Shown: positions 37,450-47,166, counted from the first letter of the stretch. The stretch is 64,000 bases of DNA from Leptotrichia buccalis C-1013-b (GCF_000023905.1 NC_013192.1:1736001-1800000), one strand, 5' to 3'. The notes: generated by a model not told the origin, from the letters alone. Program-made: numbers and translations.

Positions 37450-38346
37450 TTATTTATTTAATTCTCCATCTAACATCATTAATAACTGTTCTATATGTTT
37501 ACTGAAAGAACCCTCTCTTTTAGCTCCATCCAATGCCTTTTTTGCCCAGCTTTCTGCTTCTTTAAACTTCTTAGTTTCAAAATATCCCATTGCTAAAAAC
37601 CATTGTGCTTGTGTATTTCCTTTTTTCGCAAGTGGTAAAAGAAATTTCTCTGCTTCCGCATATTTTTTTTGTTCCAAATACGTTCCAGATAGCATTTGTA
37701 TAGCAAAGTAATCTTCTTTATCAAATTCTAAAAATTCTTTTGCATATTTTTCAGCTTGTCTAGGATGTCCAGAATCATAATAAAAAGCTGCTAGTCTAAA
37801 TATCGCATAAGCATTACCAGTCAATGCTTCGGTTTTACTTATTCTAAGTTCCTTAAGCCCTCTTTCTGAATAACTTCCTTTTGATAATTCTTCAAAATAT
37901 TTATCAGCCTGTTTCCTTTTGGCTCCTTTTTTTTCATTTGCATATAAAAGAACAAAAGAATATTTACCAGTATCATCATCACCTAATTCAATAGCTTTTG
38001 AAAAATATTTGTCAGCTTCCTTTGTATTATTCTCTAAAACGTATAATGATCCCATAACTTCGTATGCATAAGCGTCATCTGGATATTTTTCAATGTATTT
38101 TTTCATTAGTGTAATTAAACCTTTATTATCATTTTTTTCTTGCATAGCTCGAAAATTTTTTCTAAAATCATCTTTTTCTTTTGCATAAGTATTCATAAAT
38201 TTTTCATAATCTGGTACATAACTAACTTCATCCAGCATTAAAAACTTATCTTCCCTATCAGTGCTTAATTTACTTTCGGTATTTACATTTGCGCCTAGAA
38301 CACTTAAACTTGCTACTAAAAATAGTCCAACTAAAAATTTTTTCAT
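37450..38346 (-). CDS. secreted TPR/Sel1-like repeat protein 3
   Basis: The 298-residue product has a signal peptide (MKKFLVGLFLVASLSVLG) and then TPR-like helical repeats: YPDDAYAYEVMGSLYVLENN, TKEADKYFSKAIELGDDDTG, YFAIQMLSGTYLEQKKYAEAEKF and FLAMGYFETKKFKEAESW. It is one of three tandem paralogues between rpsB and tsf. The start is placed at MKK by comparison with the first paralogue; an ATG 12 bases earlier is possible. Function is probably protein binding in the periplasm; the target is unknown. Confidence 0.8.
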   Translation of the reverse strand: MKKFLVGLFLVASLSVLGANVNTESKLSTDREDKFLMLDEVSYVPDYEKFMNTYAKEKDDFRKNFRAMQEKNDNKGLITLMKKYIEKYPDDAYAYEVMGSLYVLENNTKEADKYFSKAIELGDDDTGKYSFVLLYANEKKGAKRKQADKYFEELSKGSYSERGLKELRISKTEALTGNAYAIFRLAAFYYDSGHPRQAEKYAKEFLEFDKEDYFAIQMLSGTYLEQKKYAEAEKFLLPLAKKGNTQAQWFLAMGYFETKKFKEAESWAKKALDGAKREGSFSKHIEQLLMMLDGELNK

Positions 38347-38406
38347 AGTTTTCATCATTCCTTTTATTTTAGTTTTGCTTAATGATTAACTTATTATTCA
38401 CAAAAA

Positions 38407-39102
38407 TTATTTTGAAACATTTTTTAGCATATTTAAAATTTCTGGATTTTCGTTATCAAATTCTAAAAAGTCCTTCGCATATTTTTCTGCCATCTTATAA
38501 TTTTTAGCACCATAATAACGGACTGCTAATCGGTATATTGAATAAGCATTACCAATTAATGCCATTTGTTTGTGCTCTCTAAGTTCTTTAAGTTTCTCGT
38601 GCGTAAAACCAACATCTGATAGTTGCTTTACATATTTGTCTACTATGCTCTTTTTTTCAGTTTTCTCTTTAGCAGTTAAATTTAATGATTTTAGAGAATC
38701 TTCATCACTGTATAATAAAACCAGTGAATACGCTCCTGTGTCATTATCTCCTAATTCAATTGCTTTTAAATAATACTTCTCTGCCTCTTTTTGATTACCT
38801 AATATAGCATAATCAGTTCCTATCTCTTCATAAGCGTAAGCATCATTTGGATATTTTTTGACATATTCTTTTAGTAATGCAATTAGATTTTTCTTATCAC
38901 TCTTTTCAGATAAAGCCATATATTTATTTTTAAATTCAGTCTTTTCTTTTGAATACATATTCATAAGACTTCCGTCTACTGCAAAATACTGGTTATTTAC
39001 ATTTGCCGTATAATTTGAAGTGTTCGCAGTTTTTTTCTGGCTCTTTGCACCTAGAACACTTAAACTTGCTACCAAAAATAATCCAATTAAAACTTTTTTC
39101 AT
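38407..39102 (-). CDS. secreted TPR/Sel1-like repeat protein 2
   Basis: The 231-residue middle paralogue shares the signal peptide (MKKVLIGLFLVASLSVLGA) and the block YPNDAYAYEEIGTDYAILGN followed by EAEKYYLKAIELGDNDTGAY with its neighbours. It is about 65 residues shorter: the C-terminal repeats present in the other two (after FLEFD) are absent, and the protein ends in NPEILNMLKNVSK. MKK at 39102 is chosen as start (GGTGA 5 bases upstream). Confidence 0.8.
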   Translation of the reverse strand: MKKVLIGLFLVASLSVLGAKSQKKTANTSNYTANVNNQYFAVDGSLMNMYSKEKTEFKNKYMALSEKSDKKNLIALLKEYVKKYPNDAYAYEEIGTDYAILGNQKEAEKYYLKAIELGDNDTGAYSLVLLYSDEDSLKSLNLTAKEKTEKKSIVDKYVKQLSDVGFTHEKLKELREHKQMALIGNAYSIYRLAVRYYGAKNYKMAEKYAKDFLEFDNENPEILNMLKNVSK

Positions 39103-39119
39103 AATCTTCACCATTCCCT

Positions 39120-40019
39120 TTATTTTTTATTTAATACTTTTAATTTTGAATTTATTCGATTCAGCAATTCTTTCGCTGCTTCAATATCATCTGGCTGTTT
39201 TCTTTCAGGTTTTTCCAGCGTCTTTTTAGCCCATTTTTCTGCTTCCTTAAGATTTCCAGCGTGATAATATCCAAGCGCTAAAAGATATTGTGCCTGCATC
39301 ATCCCTTTTTGAGCAAGTGGCAAAAATAATTTTTCTGATTCTGCATATTTTTTTTGAGCAATGTATGCGTTGCTTAAAAACATTAAATTATCTAAATTTT
39401 CCTTATCAAATTCCAAAAATTCCGTAGCATATTTTTCTGATATTTTATAATTTTCATAATTATCATAATAAGCCGCTAATCCAAATATTGGTTCAGCATA
39501 CCCTATTAACGCACCATTTTTAACATTTCTAAGATTTTCAAGATTATAGTGGGAATTAATTCCTTCATTCTCTAGTTCTTTGAAATATTTCTCAGCAAGT
39601 TTTGTTTTTTCCTTATCGTTATCCTTTTCGCCTTTATCAGCATACAAAAGAGCTAAAGAATACTTCGCTGTGTCATCATCCCCCAGCTTTATAGCCTTTA
39701 AAAAATTTGTTTCCGCTTCCTTAAAATTATCCGACATATACGCTGTACCTAGAACTTCGTAAGCATAAGCATCATCTGGATATTTTTCAATATATTTTTT
39801 TAATAGAGCAATTAAATTCTTTTTATTATTATTATTATTATTTTCCCATTTATCCTTAAATTCTTTCTTTTCTTTTGAGAATAAATTTTCATACTTAGAA
39901 TCCAATTCATAATGATACCGTACATAATCTATATCACGCTGCATTGGGACTTTTCCTTTATTCACACCCAAGACACTTAAACTTGTCACTAAAAATAAAC
40001 CAATTAAAACTTTTTTCAT
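39120..40019 (-). CDS. secreted TPR/Sel1-like repeat protein 1
   Basis: The 299-residue first paralogue after rpsB starts MKKVLIGLFLVTSLSVLG and has TPR-like pairs such as YPDDAYAYEVLGTAYMSDN, EAETNFLKAIKLGDDDTAKY, LMFLSNAYIAQKKYAESEKL and LLALGYYHAGNLKEAEKWAK. A run of Asn residues (WENNNNNKKN, near residue 60) is encoded by an ATT-type trinucleotide repeat on the plus strand at about 39825-39842. Ribosome binding site is AAAGGA, 9 bases upstream. Confidence 0.8.
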   Translation of the reverse strand: MKKVLIGLFLVTSLSVLGVNKGKVPMQRDIDYVRYHYELDSKYENLFSKEKKEFKDKWENNNNNNKKNLIALLKKYIEKYPDDAYAYEVLGTAYMSDNFKEAETNFLKAIKLGDDDTAKYSLALLYADKGEKDNDKEKTKLAEKYFKELENEGINSHYNLENLRNVKNGALIGYAEPIFGLAAYYDNYENYKISEKYATEFLEFDKENLDNLMFLSNAYIAQKKYAESEKLFLPLAQKGMMQAQYLLALGYYHAGNLKEAEKWAKKTLEKPERKQPDDIEAAKELLNRINSKLKVLNKK

Positions 40020-40104
40020 AATTTCTCATCCTTTCCTTTTTTTATTTTTTGACCAATAAGAAATATGAGTTTATTCTTTTGCTTTTTAATTACTATTTTT
40101 ACAA

Positions 40105-40136
40105 GAACAGGGGAATGGCTTTATTCCCCTATTGTT
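40105..40136. other. stable hairpin between rpsB and the first TPR gene
   Basis: AGGGGAAT pairs with ATTCCCCT around a GGCTTT loop. A T-run follows on the plus strand only, whereas the genes here run on the minus strand. It may protect or process the rpsB message rather than end it. Confidence 0.5.
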
Positions 40137-40166
40137 TTTATTTGATTTTTTGGATTATATTTTAGA

Positions 40167-40952
40167 TTATGCTTCTGTAGTTTCTTCGATAACCTCTTCT
40201 ACTACTTCCTCAACAATTTCTTCGTTTGCAGGAACTTCTACTTCTGCTCCTTCAACAACGTTTTCAATTCCACCGTTTCCTTCGATTGCTGCATTTGCGA
40301 TAACTTGTGCAAATAATTTTACTGATCTTATAGCGTCATCGTTTGCTGGAATTTTATAAGTTACTAAGTCAGGATCTACGTTTGTATCGATTAATGCGAT
40401 TACAGGAATTCCTAATTTTTTAGCTTCTTCTAATGCTAAGAATTCTTTTTTGATATCAACTACGAATAATGCAGCTGGTAAAGTATTCATTTCTTTAATT
40501 CCACCAAGGTTTTTAGAAAGTTTTGCCATTTCTTTTCTTAATAATCCAGCTTCTTTTTTAGTGTATGCTTCGTCTAAAGTTCCGTCAGCATCCATTTCTT
40601 CTAAGTCTTTTAATCTTTTTACTCTTGTTTTAATTGTGTTCAAGTTAGTCAAAAGTCCACCTAACCATCTGTTGTTTACATAAAATCCTCCAGCTCTTTC
40701 TGCTTCTTCTTTAATAGCTTCTTGAGCTTGTTTTTTAGTTCCTACGAATAATACTTTTCCACCTTCTTCAGAAATTTGTCTTACAAATTCGTAAGCTGTT
40801 TCAGTTGCTCCTAAAGTTTGGTGTAAATCCAAAATGTGGATTCCGTTTCTTTCTGTAAAAATATAAGGTTTCATTTTAGGGTTCCATCTTTTTGCCTGAT
40901 GTCCAAAATGTGCTCCTACTTCTAATAATTGTTTCATTGTAATTACTGCCAT
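40167..40952 (-). CDS. rpsB: 30S ribosomal protein S2
   Basis: The 261-residue protein is S2, needed for binding of S1 and mRNA on the small subunit. [20 protein letters not shown] is the N terminus; a reading frame open 23 codons upstream is discarded since AGGAGG lies 9 bases before this ATG. GRLLVGTKKQA-like [33 protein letters not shown] and [11 protein letters not shown] are conserved. The C terminus carries an acidic Glu/Val tail (from about residue 238), longer than in E. coli. Confidence 0.96.
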   Translation of the reverse strand: MAVITMKQLLEVGAHFGHQAKRWNPKMKPYIFTERNGIHILDLHQTLGATETAYEFVRQISEEGGKVLFVGTKKQAQEAIKEEAERAGGFYVNNRWLGGLLTNLNTIKTRVKRLKDLEEMDADGTLDEAYTKKEAGLLRKEMAKLSKNLGGIKEMNTLPAALFVVDIKKEFLALEEAKKLGIPVIALIDTNVDPDLVTYKIPANDDAIRSVKLFAQVIANAAIEGNGGIENVVEGAEVEVPANEEIVEEVVEEVIEETTEA

Positions 40953-41170
40953 TACGTTTTTCCTCCTAAATTTTTTGGTTTTTCTCCCACTTTTCTTTAA
41001 AAGACAGATTGTAATTTTCACTTTTTATTTTAATCAATTTTTTTAATTTTGGTAAATAAAAAAATTTTCAAAAATAAACTATAAAAAAATTGCAACACCC
41101 TATCTTCAAATAATACAAAGTGTGATTAATCGTTGTATTTTAACATTTTTTTATAACTTTTGTCAATACT

Positions 41171-41758
41171 TTAAAAATTTTCTATAATTTTTAACTGGTC
41201 CTCAGTTAAAGCCGAACGCATTTTTTCGTTTCTCTCTTCTTTTAACTCATTATACTTAGCGATAAAATTAGCTTCCGACAATTTCTGATTTTTAATTTTA
41301 TCAACAGAACGTTTAAAATCACGTTCATATTTTAAAACTTTTGATTTTTGTTCATTTGTTAAGTTCATATTGTCAATAAAATTTTTAACTTTTTCATTTT
41401 TGCTCTCAAATAATTCTTTTTGTGAATTTATATACGAATTATAAGCACTTAGCTGTTCATTCGATAAAACTTTTGCAATAGCTCTGTATCTTTCCTCTTC
41501 AATTTTACCAACTTTAGCTTTTTTTTGTTCAAATTGTATTAATTCTTTTTCAATTCCTTCGGCTTTTTTTTGATAATTATCAAATATTTTTGATAACTTT
41601 TTTTGTTGATTTTTATCGGCATTTACAATCTTAAAAATATCATTTTTAGAAATTTTTACAGTATAAACTTTTTGATAATAATCTTCATAGGAATGTAATA
41701 AAACATTTATCCCAAATACCAATATAGACAAAAGTGCTATTTTTTTTACTTTTTTCAT
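41171..41758 (-). CDS. periplasmic LTxxQ/Spy-like helical protein
   Basis: The 195-residue product has an N-terminal hydrophobic segment that acts as signal or anchor (MKKVKKIALLSILVFGINVLL) and a wholly helical, Lys/Glu-rich mature part. The motifs LSNEQLSAYN, LTNEQKSKVL and LTEDQLKIIENF repeat the LTxxQ pattern of the Spy/CpxP periplasmic chaperones. Function as a chaperone or envelope-stress sensor is by family analogy. ATG 41758 is chosen with AGAGG 6 bases upstream. It lies between guaB and rpsB, 21 bases after guaB. Confidence 0.65.
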   Translation of the reverse strand: MKKVKKIALLSILVFGINVLLHSYEDYYQKVYTVKISKNDIFKIVNADKNQQKKLSKIFDNYQKKAEGIEKELIQFEQKKAKVGKIEEERYRAIAKVLSNEQLSAYNSYINSQKELFESKNEKVKNFIDNMNLTNEQKSKVLKYERDFKRSVDKIKNQKLSEANFIAKYNELKEERNEKMRSALTEDQLKIIENF

Positions 41759-41785
41759 TCTCATCCTCTCGATAATTCAATTATT

Positions 41786-43261
41786 TTAATTGTTTGAATT
41801 GTTATAATTTGGTGCTTCTTTTGTAATTATAACATCATGCGGATGGCTTTCTTTTAATCCAGCTCCTGTTATTTTTACAAATTTCCCATTTTCTTTTAAT
41901 TCTTTAATTGTTGGCGTTCCGCAGTATCCCATTCCAGAACGAAGTCCACCGCAAATTTGATAAACTGTGTCTTTTAATGCACCTTTATGTGGAACCATCG
42001 ATTCAATTCCTTCTGGAACTAATTTTTCAGTTGCTGCTTCAAGCTGAAAATATCTGTCGCTGCTTCCTCTTTTCATTGCCGCAAGCGAACCCATTCCCGC
42101 ATAAGTTTTAAATTTTCTTCCATTATAAAGAATTTCTTCTCCCGGTGCTTCGTCAGTTCCCGCAAGCATTCCTCCAAGCATAACACAGTCTGCTCCAGCC
42201 GCGATAGCTTTTACAACATCTCCAGACAGTTTTATTCCACCATCGGCAATAAGTCCAATTCCTTTATCTTTACAAACTTCGGCAATATTCATTACAGCTG
42301 AAATTTGTGGAACTCCAACTCCTGATACAACCCTCGTCGTACAGATTGAACCAGGTCCGACTCCAACTTTTACAGCATTTACTCCTGCTTCTATCAAGTC
42401 TGTTGCTGCTTCTGGAGTTACGATATTTCCTCCAATAATGTCTAAATCAGGGAAAGCTGCCCTAATTTCCTTTATTTTATTAATAACTCCAATTGAATGT
42501 CCATGAGCCGAATCAACAGCAATAATATCAACCCCAGCCTCTACTAAAGCTGCAACTCTTCTCACTGTATCAGTTCCGACTCCAACTCCTGCTCCAACTC
42601 TAAGTCTACCTTGCTCATCTTTTGCAGCATTCGGATAATTTATAACATTGTCAATATCTTTAATTGTAATTAAACCTTTTAATTTAGTACCTTCAACAAT
42701 TGGCAATTTTTCAATTCTATTTTCCAAAAGAATAGATTTTGCACCTTCTAAAGTAGTTCCAACTGGTGCTGTCACCAAGTTGTCCTTTGTCATAATATCT
42801 ACAACTTTTGATGATAAATCTTCCCTGTATTTTAAATCACGGTTAGTAATTATTCCCTTTAAATTTCCTTCATCATCAACCACAGGAAGTCCCGAAACTT
42901 TATAAGTTTTCATTAAGTCATTTGCATCTTTTAAAATAGCGTCTTCCTTCAATGTAATCGGATTTGTAATCATACCGCTCTCATATCTTTTTACCTTCGA
43001 TACTTCTTCAGCTTGTCTTTCAATAGTCATATTTTTGTGAATAAATCCAATTCCACCTTCTCTTGCAAGTGCAATTGCAAGTTTTGATTCTGTAACAGTA
43101 TCCATTGCAGCACTTAATATCGGTATGTTTAACACTAATTTTTTAGTTAAATTAGTTTTTAGCGATACTTCATGCGGTACTACACTCGACGCTTGCGGAA
43201 TTAATAATACATCATCAAAAGTTAATCCTTCAGAAATTACAATTTTATCTTTTTGGCTCAT
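41786..43261 (-). CDS. guaB: IMP dehydrogenase
   Basis: The 491-residue NAD enzyme oxidises IMP to XMP, the first step to GMP. The catalytic loop is GPGSICTTRVVSGVGVPQ with its Cys; two CBS domains lie at about residues 95-205 (MITNPITLKEDAILKDA and IMTKDNLVTAPVGTTLEGA). The mobile flap and YAGMGSLAAMKRGSSDRY are complete. The 217 bases upstream hold the leader and no gene. AAGGAGG lies upstream of the ATG. Confidence 0.97.
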   Translation of the reverse strand: MSQKDKIVISEGLTFDDVLLIPQASSVVPHEVSLKTNLTKKLVLNIPILSAAMDTVTESKLAIALAREGGIGFIHKNMTIERQAEEVSKVKRYESGMITNPITLKEDAILKDANDLMKTYKVSGLPVVDDEGNLKGIITNRDLKYREDLSSKVVDIMTKDNLVTAPVGTTLEGAKSILLENRIEKLPIVEGTKLKGLITIKDIDNVINYPNAAKDEQGRLRVGAGVGVGTDTVRRVAALVEAGVDIIAVDSAHGHSIGVINKIKEIRAAFPDLDIIGGNIVTPEAATDLIEAGVNAVKVGVGPGSICTTRVVSGVGVPQISAVMNIAEVCKDKGIGLIADGGIKLSGDVVKAIAAGADCVMLGGMLAGTDEAPGEEILYNGRKFKTYAGMGSLAAMKRGSSDRYFQLEAATEKLVPEGIESMVPHKGALKDTVYQICGGLRSGMGYCGTPTIKELKENGKFVKITGAGLKESHPHDVIITKEAPNYNNSNN

Positions 43262-43478
43262 TTTAAATATCCTCCTTGTTTTATTTTTAGGTTCTAAATT
43301 TTTAAATTCAATAAGAGAAAATTTTTAAAAAATTTAAAAAATAGACTCTTCTGTATTGCCTTCTGCTTTATTTTTAAATTATATTATTTTATCATAAAAT
43401 AATCTATAATTTCAATACTTTTTCAAAAGTTTTTTTATAATTTTTCAAATTTAAACTACATATATAGCATATTCAAAT

Positions 43479-44228
43479 TTATAAATCTGGAGTTTCTGGT
43501 AATACTTGTCCACCATCCACAACTATTGTCTGTCCAGTGATGAATCCTGCTTCTCTGCTTGCCAGAAAAACTGCTGCATATCCAATGTCTTCTGGTTTTC
43601 CTAACGTATGAACAGGGATTATTTCCTTCATCCGATTCATATAATTTTCCCCTGCGCCTATTAATCCTTCTGTCAAAATATTTCCTGGCTGAATGGCATT
43701 AACTGTAACTCCATATTTTGCATATTCCAGTGCCACACTTCTCATAAATCCCAACTGTCCAGCCTTACTCGCACCATAATGCGCCCATCCTGAAAAACCT
43801 GTAATTGGACCTGTAATTGAAGAAGTCAGTATTATTCGTCCATAACTCTGCTTTTTCATGTATTTAAGAGCCGCTTGTACTACAAAAAAAGTTCCCTTTA
43901 GATTTATATTTTGAACTTTGTCCCAATCTTTCTCTGTCATATTTTCGATACGTGTTTGTGGAAAAATTCCCGCATTTGAACAAAGAATACTTAATTTCCC
44001 ATATTTTTCACGAATACTCTGAACAACGTATTCAACTCTATCCTTATCCGTAACATCCAGATAATAAAATTCTCCTTCCAGCTCGCGAGCAACTTCTTTT
44101 CCCTTGTTTCTATCAACATCTCCTATCAAAACTTTTGCTCTAGCCTGTTTTAATGCCTTCGCAATCCCTTTTCCAATACCCTTTGCTCCGCCCGTGACAA
44201 GAGCAACTTCTCCAGCTAAATCAAACAT
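43479..44228 (-). CDS. short-chain dehydrogenase/reductase
   Basis: The 249-residue classical SDR has the NAD(P) motif TGGAKGIGKGI, NAG in LCSNAGIFPQ, the catalytic Ser (LTSSITG) and YGASK with Tyr and Lys, and PGNILTEG. The Asp after the second strand (GDVDRN) suggests NAD rather than NADP. The sequence is close to glucose or polyol dehydrogenase types, but substrate is not clear. ATG 44228 is preferred (AAAGGA 11 bases upstream), though an ATG 12 bases earlier is possible. It is 22 bases downstream of a TPR membrane protein. Confidence 0.85.
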   Translation of the reverse strand: MFDLAGEVALVTGGAKGIGKGIAKALKQARAKVLIGDVDRNKGKEVARELEGEFYYLDVTDKDRVEYVVQSIREKYGKLSILCSNAGIFPQTRIENMTEKDWDKVQNINLKGTFFVVQAALKYMKKQSYGRIILTSSITGPITGFSGWAHYGASKAGQLGFMRSVALEYAKYGVTVNAIQPGNILTEGLIGAGENYMNRMKEIIPVHTLGKPEDIGYAAVFLASREAGFITGQTIVVDGGQVLPETPDL

Positions 44229-44250
44229 TTCAATCAGCATCCTTTCAAAT

Positions 44251-44979
44251 TTAATTTTTTATTTTTAAATTTAATTCCAAAATTTTCTTCTGTGCAACTT
44301 TCACAATATAAAGTTTATTCCCTTTTTCAGCCACTTCTTCGTAAAATTTTTTTGCTTTTTCAAAATCTTGTACTTTTTCATACGTTTTTGCTAAAACAAA
44401 TTTGACTTGTATTTCTGTCAATTTGTCCTTTGATTTTAATTTTTTCAATTCAGCTATTTTTTCTTGTGGCTTATCTTCATAGTCCAACATAATTTCTAAT
44501 AATGTTTTTTCCGTTTTTTTTCGAATATTTTCATCAAATATTTTTTTTGCTTCATTTTTTTCATTTATAAAATATTTATATGCCGCTAAATTATAATAGT
44601 AGAAATATTTGATTTTTTTAGGTGTGTTCTGAGTTATTTTTATGGCATTAATACATTCTAAAAACTTTTGTTTTTCGTTTAATAAAAGATATGCTATTGA
44701 TAAATTTATCAAAATTACGCTTTTTTCATTTTTTCCTGACAATATTTTAAAAATTTTTTTTGCCCTTGAAATATATTTTTTCGGCTCTAATCTATTAAGT
44801 AGCAAATTAGTCGTTTCAAAATAAAACAGCACATATAATGCTGTAAACAGCAATATAAATAAAAATCCATTAAGAATAGACGGTTTTGTAATTGCTAAAA
44901 TGAAATAAAAAATATTTAAAATTATTAAAATTGCATATCCAATAGCATATTTCAATGTTAATTTATTTTTCTTCAGCAT
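44251..44979 (-). CDS. TPR-like membrane protein
   Basis: The 242-residue protein starts with two hydrophobic helices (residues 12-30 and 34-55: YAIGYAILIILNIFYFILAI and FLFILLFTALYVLFYF) and continues with helical repeats rich in Lys and Glu, such as ILINLSIAYLLLNEKQKFLEC, YYYNLAAYKYFINEKNEAKKI and LAKTYEKVQDFEKAKKFYEE, typical of TPR pairs. The soluble part should be cytoplasmic. It overlaps the 3' end of pepT by 17 bases. I cannot assign a function. Confidence 0.75.
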   Translation of the reverse strand: MLKKNKLTLKYAIGYAILIILNIFYFILAITKPSILNGFLFILLFTALYVLFYFETTNLLLNRLEPKKYISRAKKIFKILSGKNEKSVILINLSIAYLLLNEKQKFLECINAIKITQNTPKKIKYFYYYNLAAYKYFINEKNEAKKIFDENIRKKTEKTLLEIMLDYEDKPQEKIAELKKLKSKDKLTEIQVKFVLAKTYEKVQDFEKAKKFYEEVAEKGNKLYIVKVAQKKILELNLKIKN

Positions 44980-46204
44980 TCAGTCTCACAATTTCCACAA
45001 TTACATCAGTTGCCAAAATCATGCTTTCCAATGCCACAAATTCATATTTTCCATGAAAATTTTCTCCGCCTGCGAAAATATTTGGTGTGGGAAGTCCCAT
45101 AAATGAAATTTTTGAGCCGTCTGTTCCACCACGTATTGGTTTAATTATTGGTTTTATTTCAAGATTTTCCATCGCTTTTTTCGCTATTTCAACGACTTCC
45201 ATATGATTTTTTATTATTTCACCCATATTGTAATATTGATCTTTTATTTCAACTGTTACTAATTCTTTCTTGTATTTTTCATTGATTTTATTTGCCACAT
45301 TTTCAGCAAATTTCTTTTTTTCTTCAAACTTCTGTCTGTCGTGATCTCTCAAAATGTATGACAACTTAGCGTCTTCACAATTTGCATTTATTTTTTCAAG
45401 AAAATAAAATCCTTCGTAGCCTTCTGTCTTTTCAGGCACTTCATCAGCTGGGAAACTATTTATAATTTCTGTCGCTATTAAACTTGCATTTATCATTTTT
45501 CCTTTTGCAGTTCCTGGGTGAACACTTTTCCCTTTTATTTTAAATACAGCTCCAGCCGCATTAAAACTCTCATATTCAAGCTCTCCGACAGGTCCCCCAT
45601 CCATTGTATAGGCAAAATCTGCTCCAAATTCTTCAACATTAAAGTTATCTGCTCCACGCCCAATTTCCTCATCAGGCCCAAATGCCACTTTTACAGTTCC
45701 ATGCTTAATTTCTGGATGATTAATCAAATATTTCATAGCCTCAATAATTTCCACAACTCCAGCCTTATCATCAGCCCCTAGAAGCGTAGTCCCATCCGTA
45801 GTAATCACAGTTTTTCCTACATAATTCTTTAAATTAGGAAATTCCTCTACAGAAAGCATAATATTCTGCTCCTTATTCAAAACGATATCTTTCCCGTCAT
45901 AATTTTCCAAAATTTGAGGATTAACATTAACCGCATTAAAATCGGCAGTATCCATATGTGCGATAAATCCAATAATTTTTACATCTTTATCAATATTGCT
46001 CTTCAAAGTTGCATTAACAAAGCAATTTTCATTCACATACACATCTTCCATTCCTATTTCTTCCAACTCTTTTACAATCATTTTTGCAAACTCAAGCTGT
46101 GTTAGCGTCGATGGAATGCTCTCATTTTTCTCATCCGATCTAGTTTCAATTTTTACATATTTTAAAAATCTCTCTTTAAGTGTTTCATATTTATTTAAAT
46201 CCAT
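44963..46204 (-). CDS. pepT: peptidase T (tripeptide aminopeptidase)
   Basis: The 413-residue zinc enzyme of the M20 family removes the N-terminal residue from tripeptides. Metal and catalytic motifs are present: GFIAHMDTAD, LGADDKAGVVEI, GPDEEIGRGAD, and the late GGTDGSKISFMGLPTPN with NFHGKYEF. Length fits PepT. It should work in the cytoplasm on imported peptides. Confidence 0.95.
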   Translation of the reverse strand: MDLNKYETLKERFLKYVKIETRSDEKNESIPSTLTQLEFAKMIVKELEEIGMEDVYVNENCFVNATLKSNIDKDVKIIGFIAHMDTADFNAVNVNPQILENYDGKDIVLNKEQNIMLSVEEFPNLKNYVGKTVITTDGTTLLGADDKAGVVEIIEAMKYLINHPEIKHGTVKVAFGPDEEIGRGADNFNVEEFGADFAYTMDGGPVGELEYESFNAAGAVFKIKGKSVHPGTAKGKMINASLIATEIINSFPADEVPEKTEGYEGFYFLEKINANCEDAKLSYILRDHDRQKFEEKKKFAENVANKINEKYKKELVTVEIKDQYYNMGEIIKNHMEVVEIAKKAMENLEIKPIIKPIRGGTDGSKISFMGLPTPNIFAGGENFHGKYEFVALESMILATDVIVEIVRLNAEEK

Positions 46205-46297
46205 TTATTTTTCTCACTTTCTTAAAATTTTGTGTTTATAATTTATTTTACAATTTTTTACAGTTTTTTTCAATATTAATAACGAATTTCTTTATGA

Positions 46298-46328
46298 ATA
46301 AGGTAAAAAGTAATAAAATTTACCTTAT
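46298..46328. repeat. 10-base perfect inverted repeat
   Basis: ATAAGGTAAA at 46298-46307 pairs with TTTACCTTAT at 46319-46328, followed on the plus strand by AATTTTTTT. No gene ends here on the plus strand, so a terminator role is not obvious. It lies next to an IS-end-like sequence. Confidence 0.55.
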
Positions 46329-46414
46329 AATTTTTTTCCACTTATAAAAGTCAGAGATTCTTTGCTAATATTTGTTAAAAAGCCAGAATAAAAGTTTTAT
46401 TTCTTATAATTTCA

Positions 46415-46423
46415 TGTTATAAT
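46415..46423 (+). promoter_or_regulatory. extended minus 10 promoter of the CAP gene
   Basis: TG-T-TATAAT is read 42 bases before the ATG at 46465. There is only a weak minus 35 box. Confidence 0.55.
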
Positions 46424-46464
46424 AAATAAAAATATTAATAACTTTAGAAGAAAGGAAAAGAATA

Positions 46465-47061
46465 ATGCATAAAATAAAAAATAAAATTTTAATAATTGGA
46501 ACTTTAACTTTGATTTCAATTAATATAAATGCAGGATGGGCAAAACATAGAGACAGATTTCTAAAAGGTTTAAAAAATTGGGTAAATTCTAATGAGCAAC
46601 GATATAATAATAGAAACAGAACGAATACTAACAATGCTGTATCAAATACAGATACTCGTATAAATAATAGTTTCCAAATAGAAGTTGTAAGGCTTGTCAA
46701 TATAGAAAGAAGAAAAAGAGGACTTGCCCCCCTTTCCATATCTAATAGACTATCAGAGGCAGCAGCTATTAGAGCTAATGAAATTGTACAAAAATTTAGT
46801 CATACAAGACCTGATGGCAGCAGCTATCATACTGTGATAAAAAATGTTGGATATATGCATCCTTATGTAGGAGAAAATATTGCTGCTGGACGAAAAAGTC
46901 CTGAAGAAGTAATGAATGCTTGGATGAACAGTAATGGACATAGAGCTGCTATCTTAAATCCAAATTATACAGAAATGGGAGTTGGATTCACTTATGTAAC
47001 AAACAGCATGTATGGAACCTATTGGGTACAGATTTTCGGAAGTTCTAATTGGGGCAGATAA
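46465..47061 (+). CDS. secreted CAP (SCP/PR1-like) domain protein
   Basis: The 198-residue protein has a signal peptide (MHKIKNKILIIGTLTLISIN, cleavage after NA at about residue 24), a charged Asn/Arg-rich spacer (residues 30-70), and a CAP domain from about residue 75: VNIERRKRGLAPLSIS, SHTRPDGSSYHT, VGENIAAG, SNGHRAAILNPNYTEMGVG. The His and Glu residues of the CAP cavity are kept. Bacterial CAP proteins are secreted or wall-associated; substrate is not known. Confidence 0.9.
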   Translation: MHKIKNKILIIGTLTLISININAGWAKHRDRFLKGLKNWVNSNEQRYNNRNRTNTNNAVSNTDTRINNSFQIEVVRLVNIERRKRGLAPLSISNRLSEAAAIRANEIVQKFSHTRPDGSSYHTVIKNVGYMHPYVGENIAAGRKSPEEVMNAWMNSNGHRAAILNPNYTEMGVGFTYVTNSMYGTYWVQIFGSSNWGR

Positions 47062-47166
47062 ATAATATTTTTTAAAACACAAAATTAAAATTAACAGATT
47101 TTTCAAAAGTTTTTATAAGGTAATACCCATTTCAAATCCTTTACTTCAACAAAATTAAAATTTTCA

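Noticed and set aside
39820-39845. ATT trinucleotide run as a phase-variable repeat
   Set aside because: It is in frame within a TPR gene and encodes Asn; unit changes would alter length by whole residues only.
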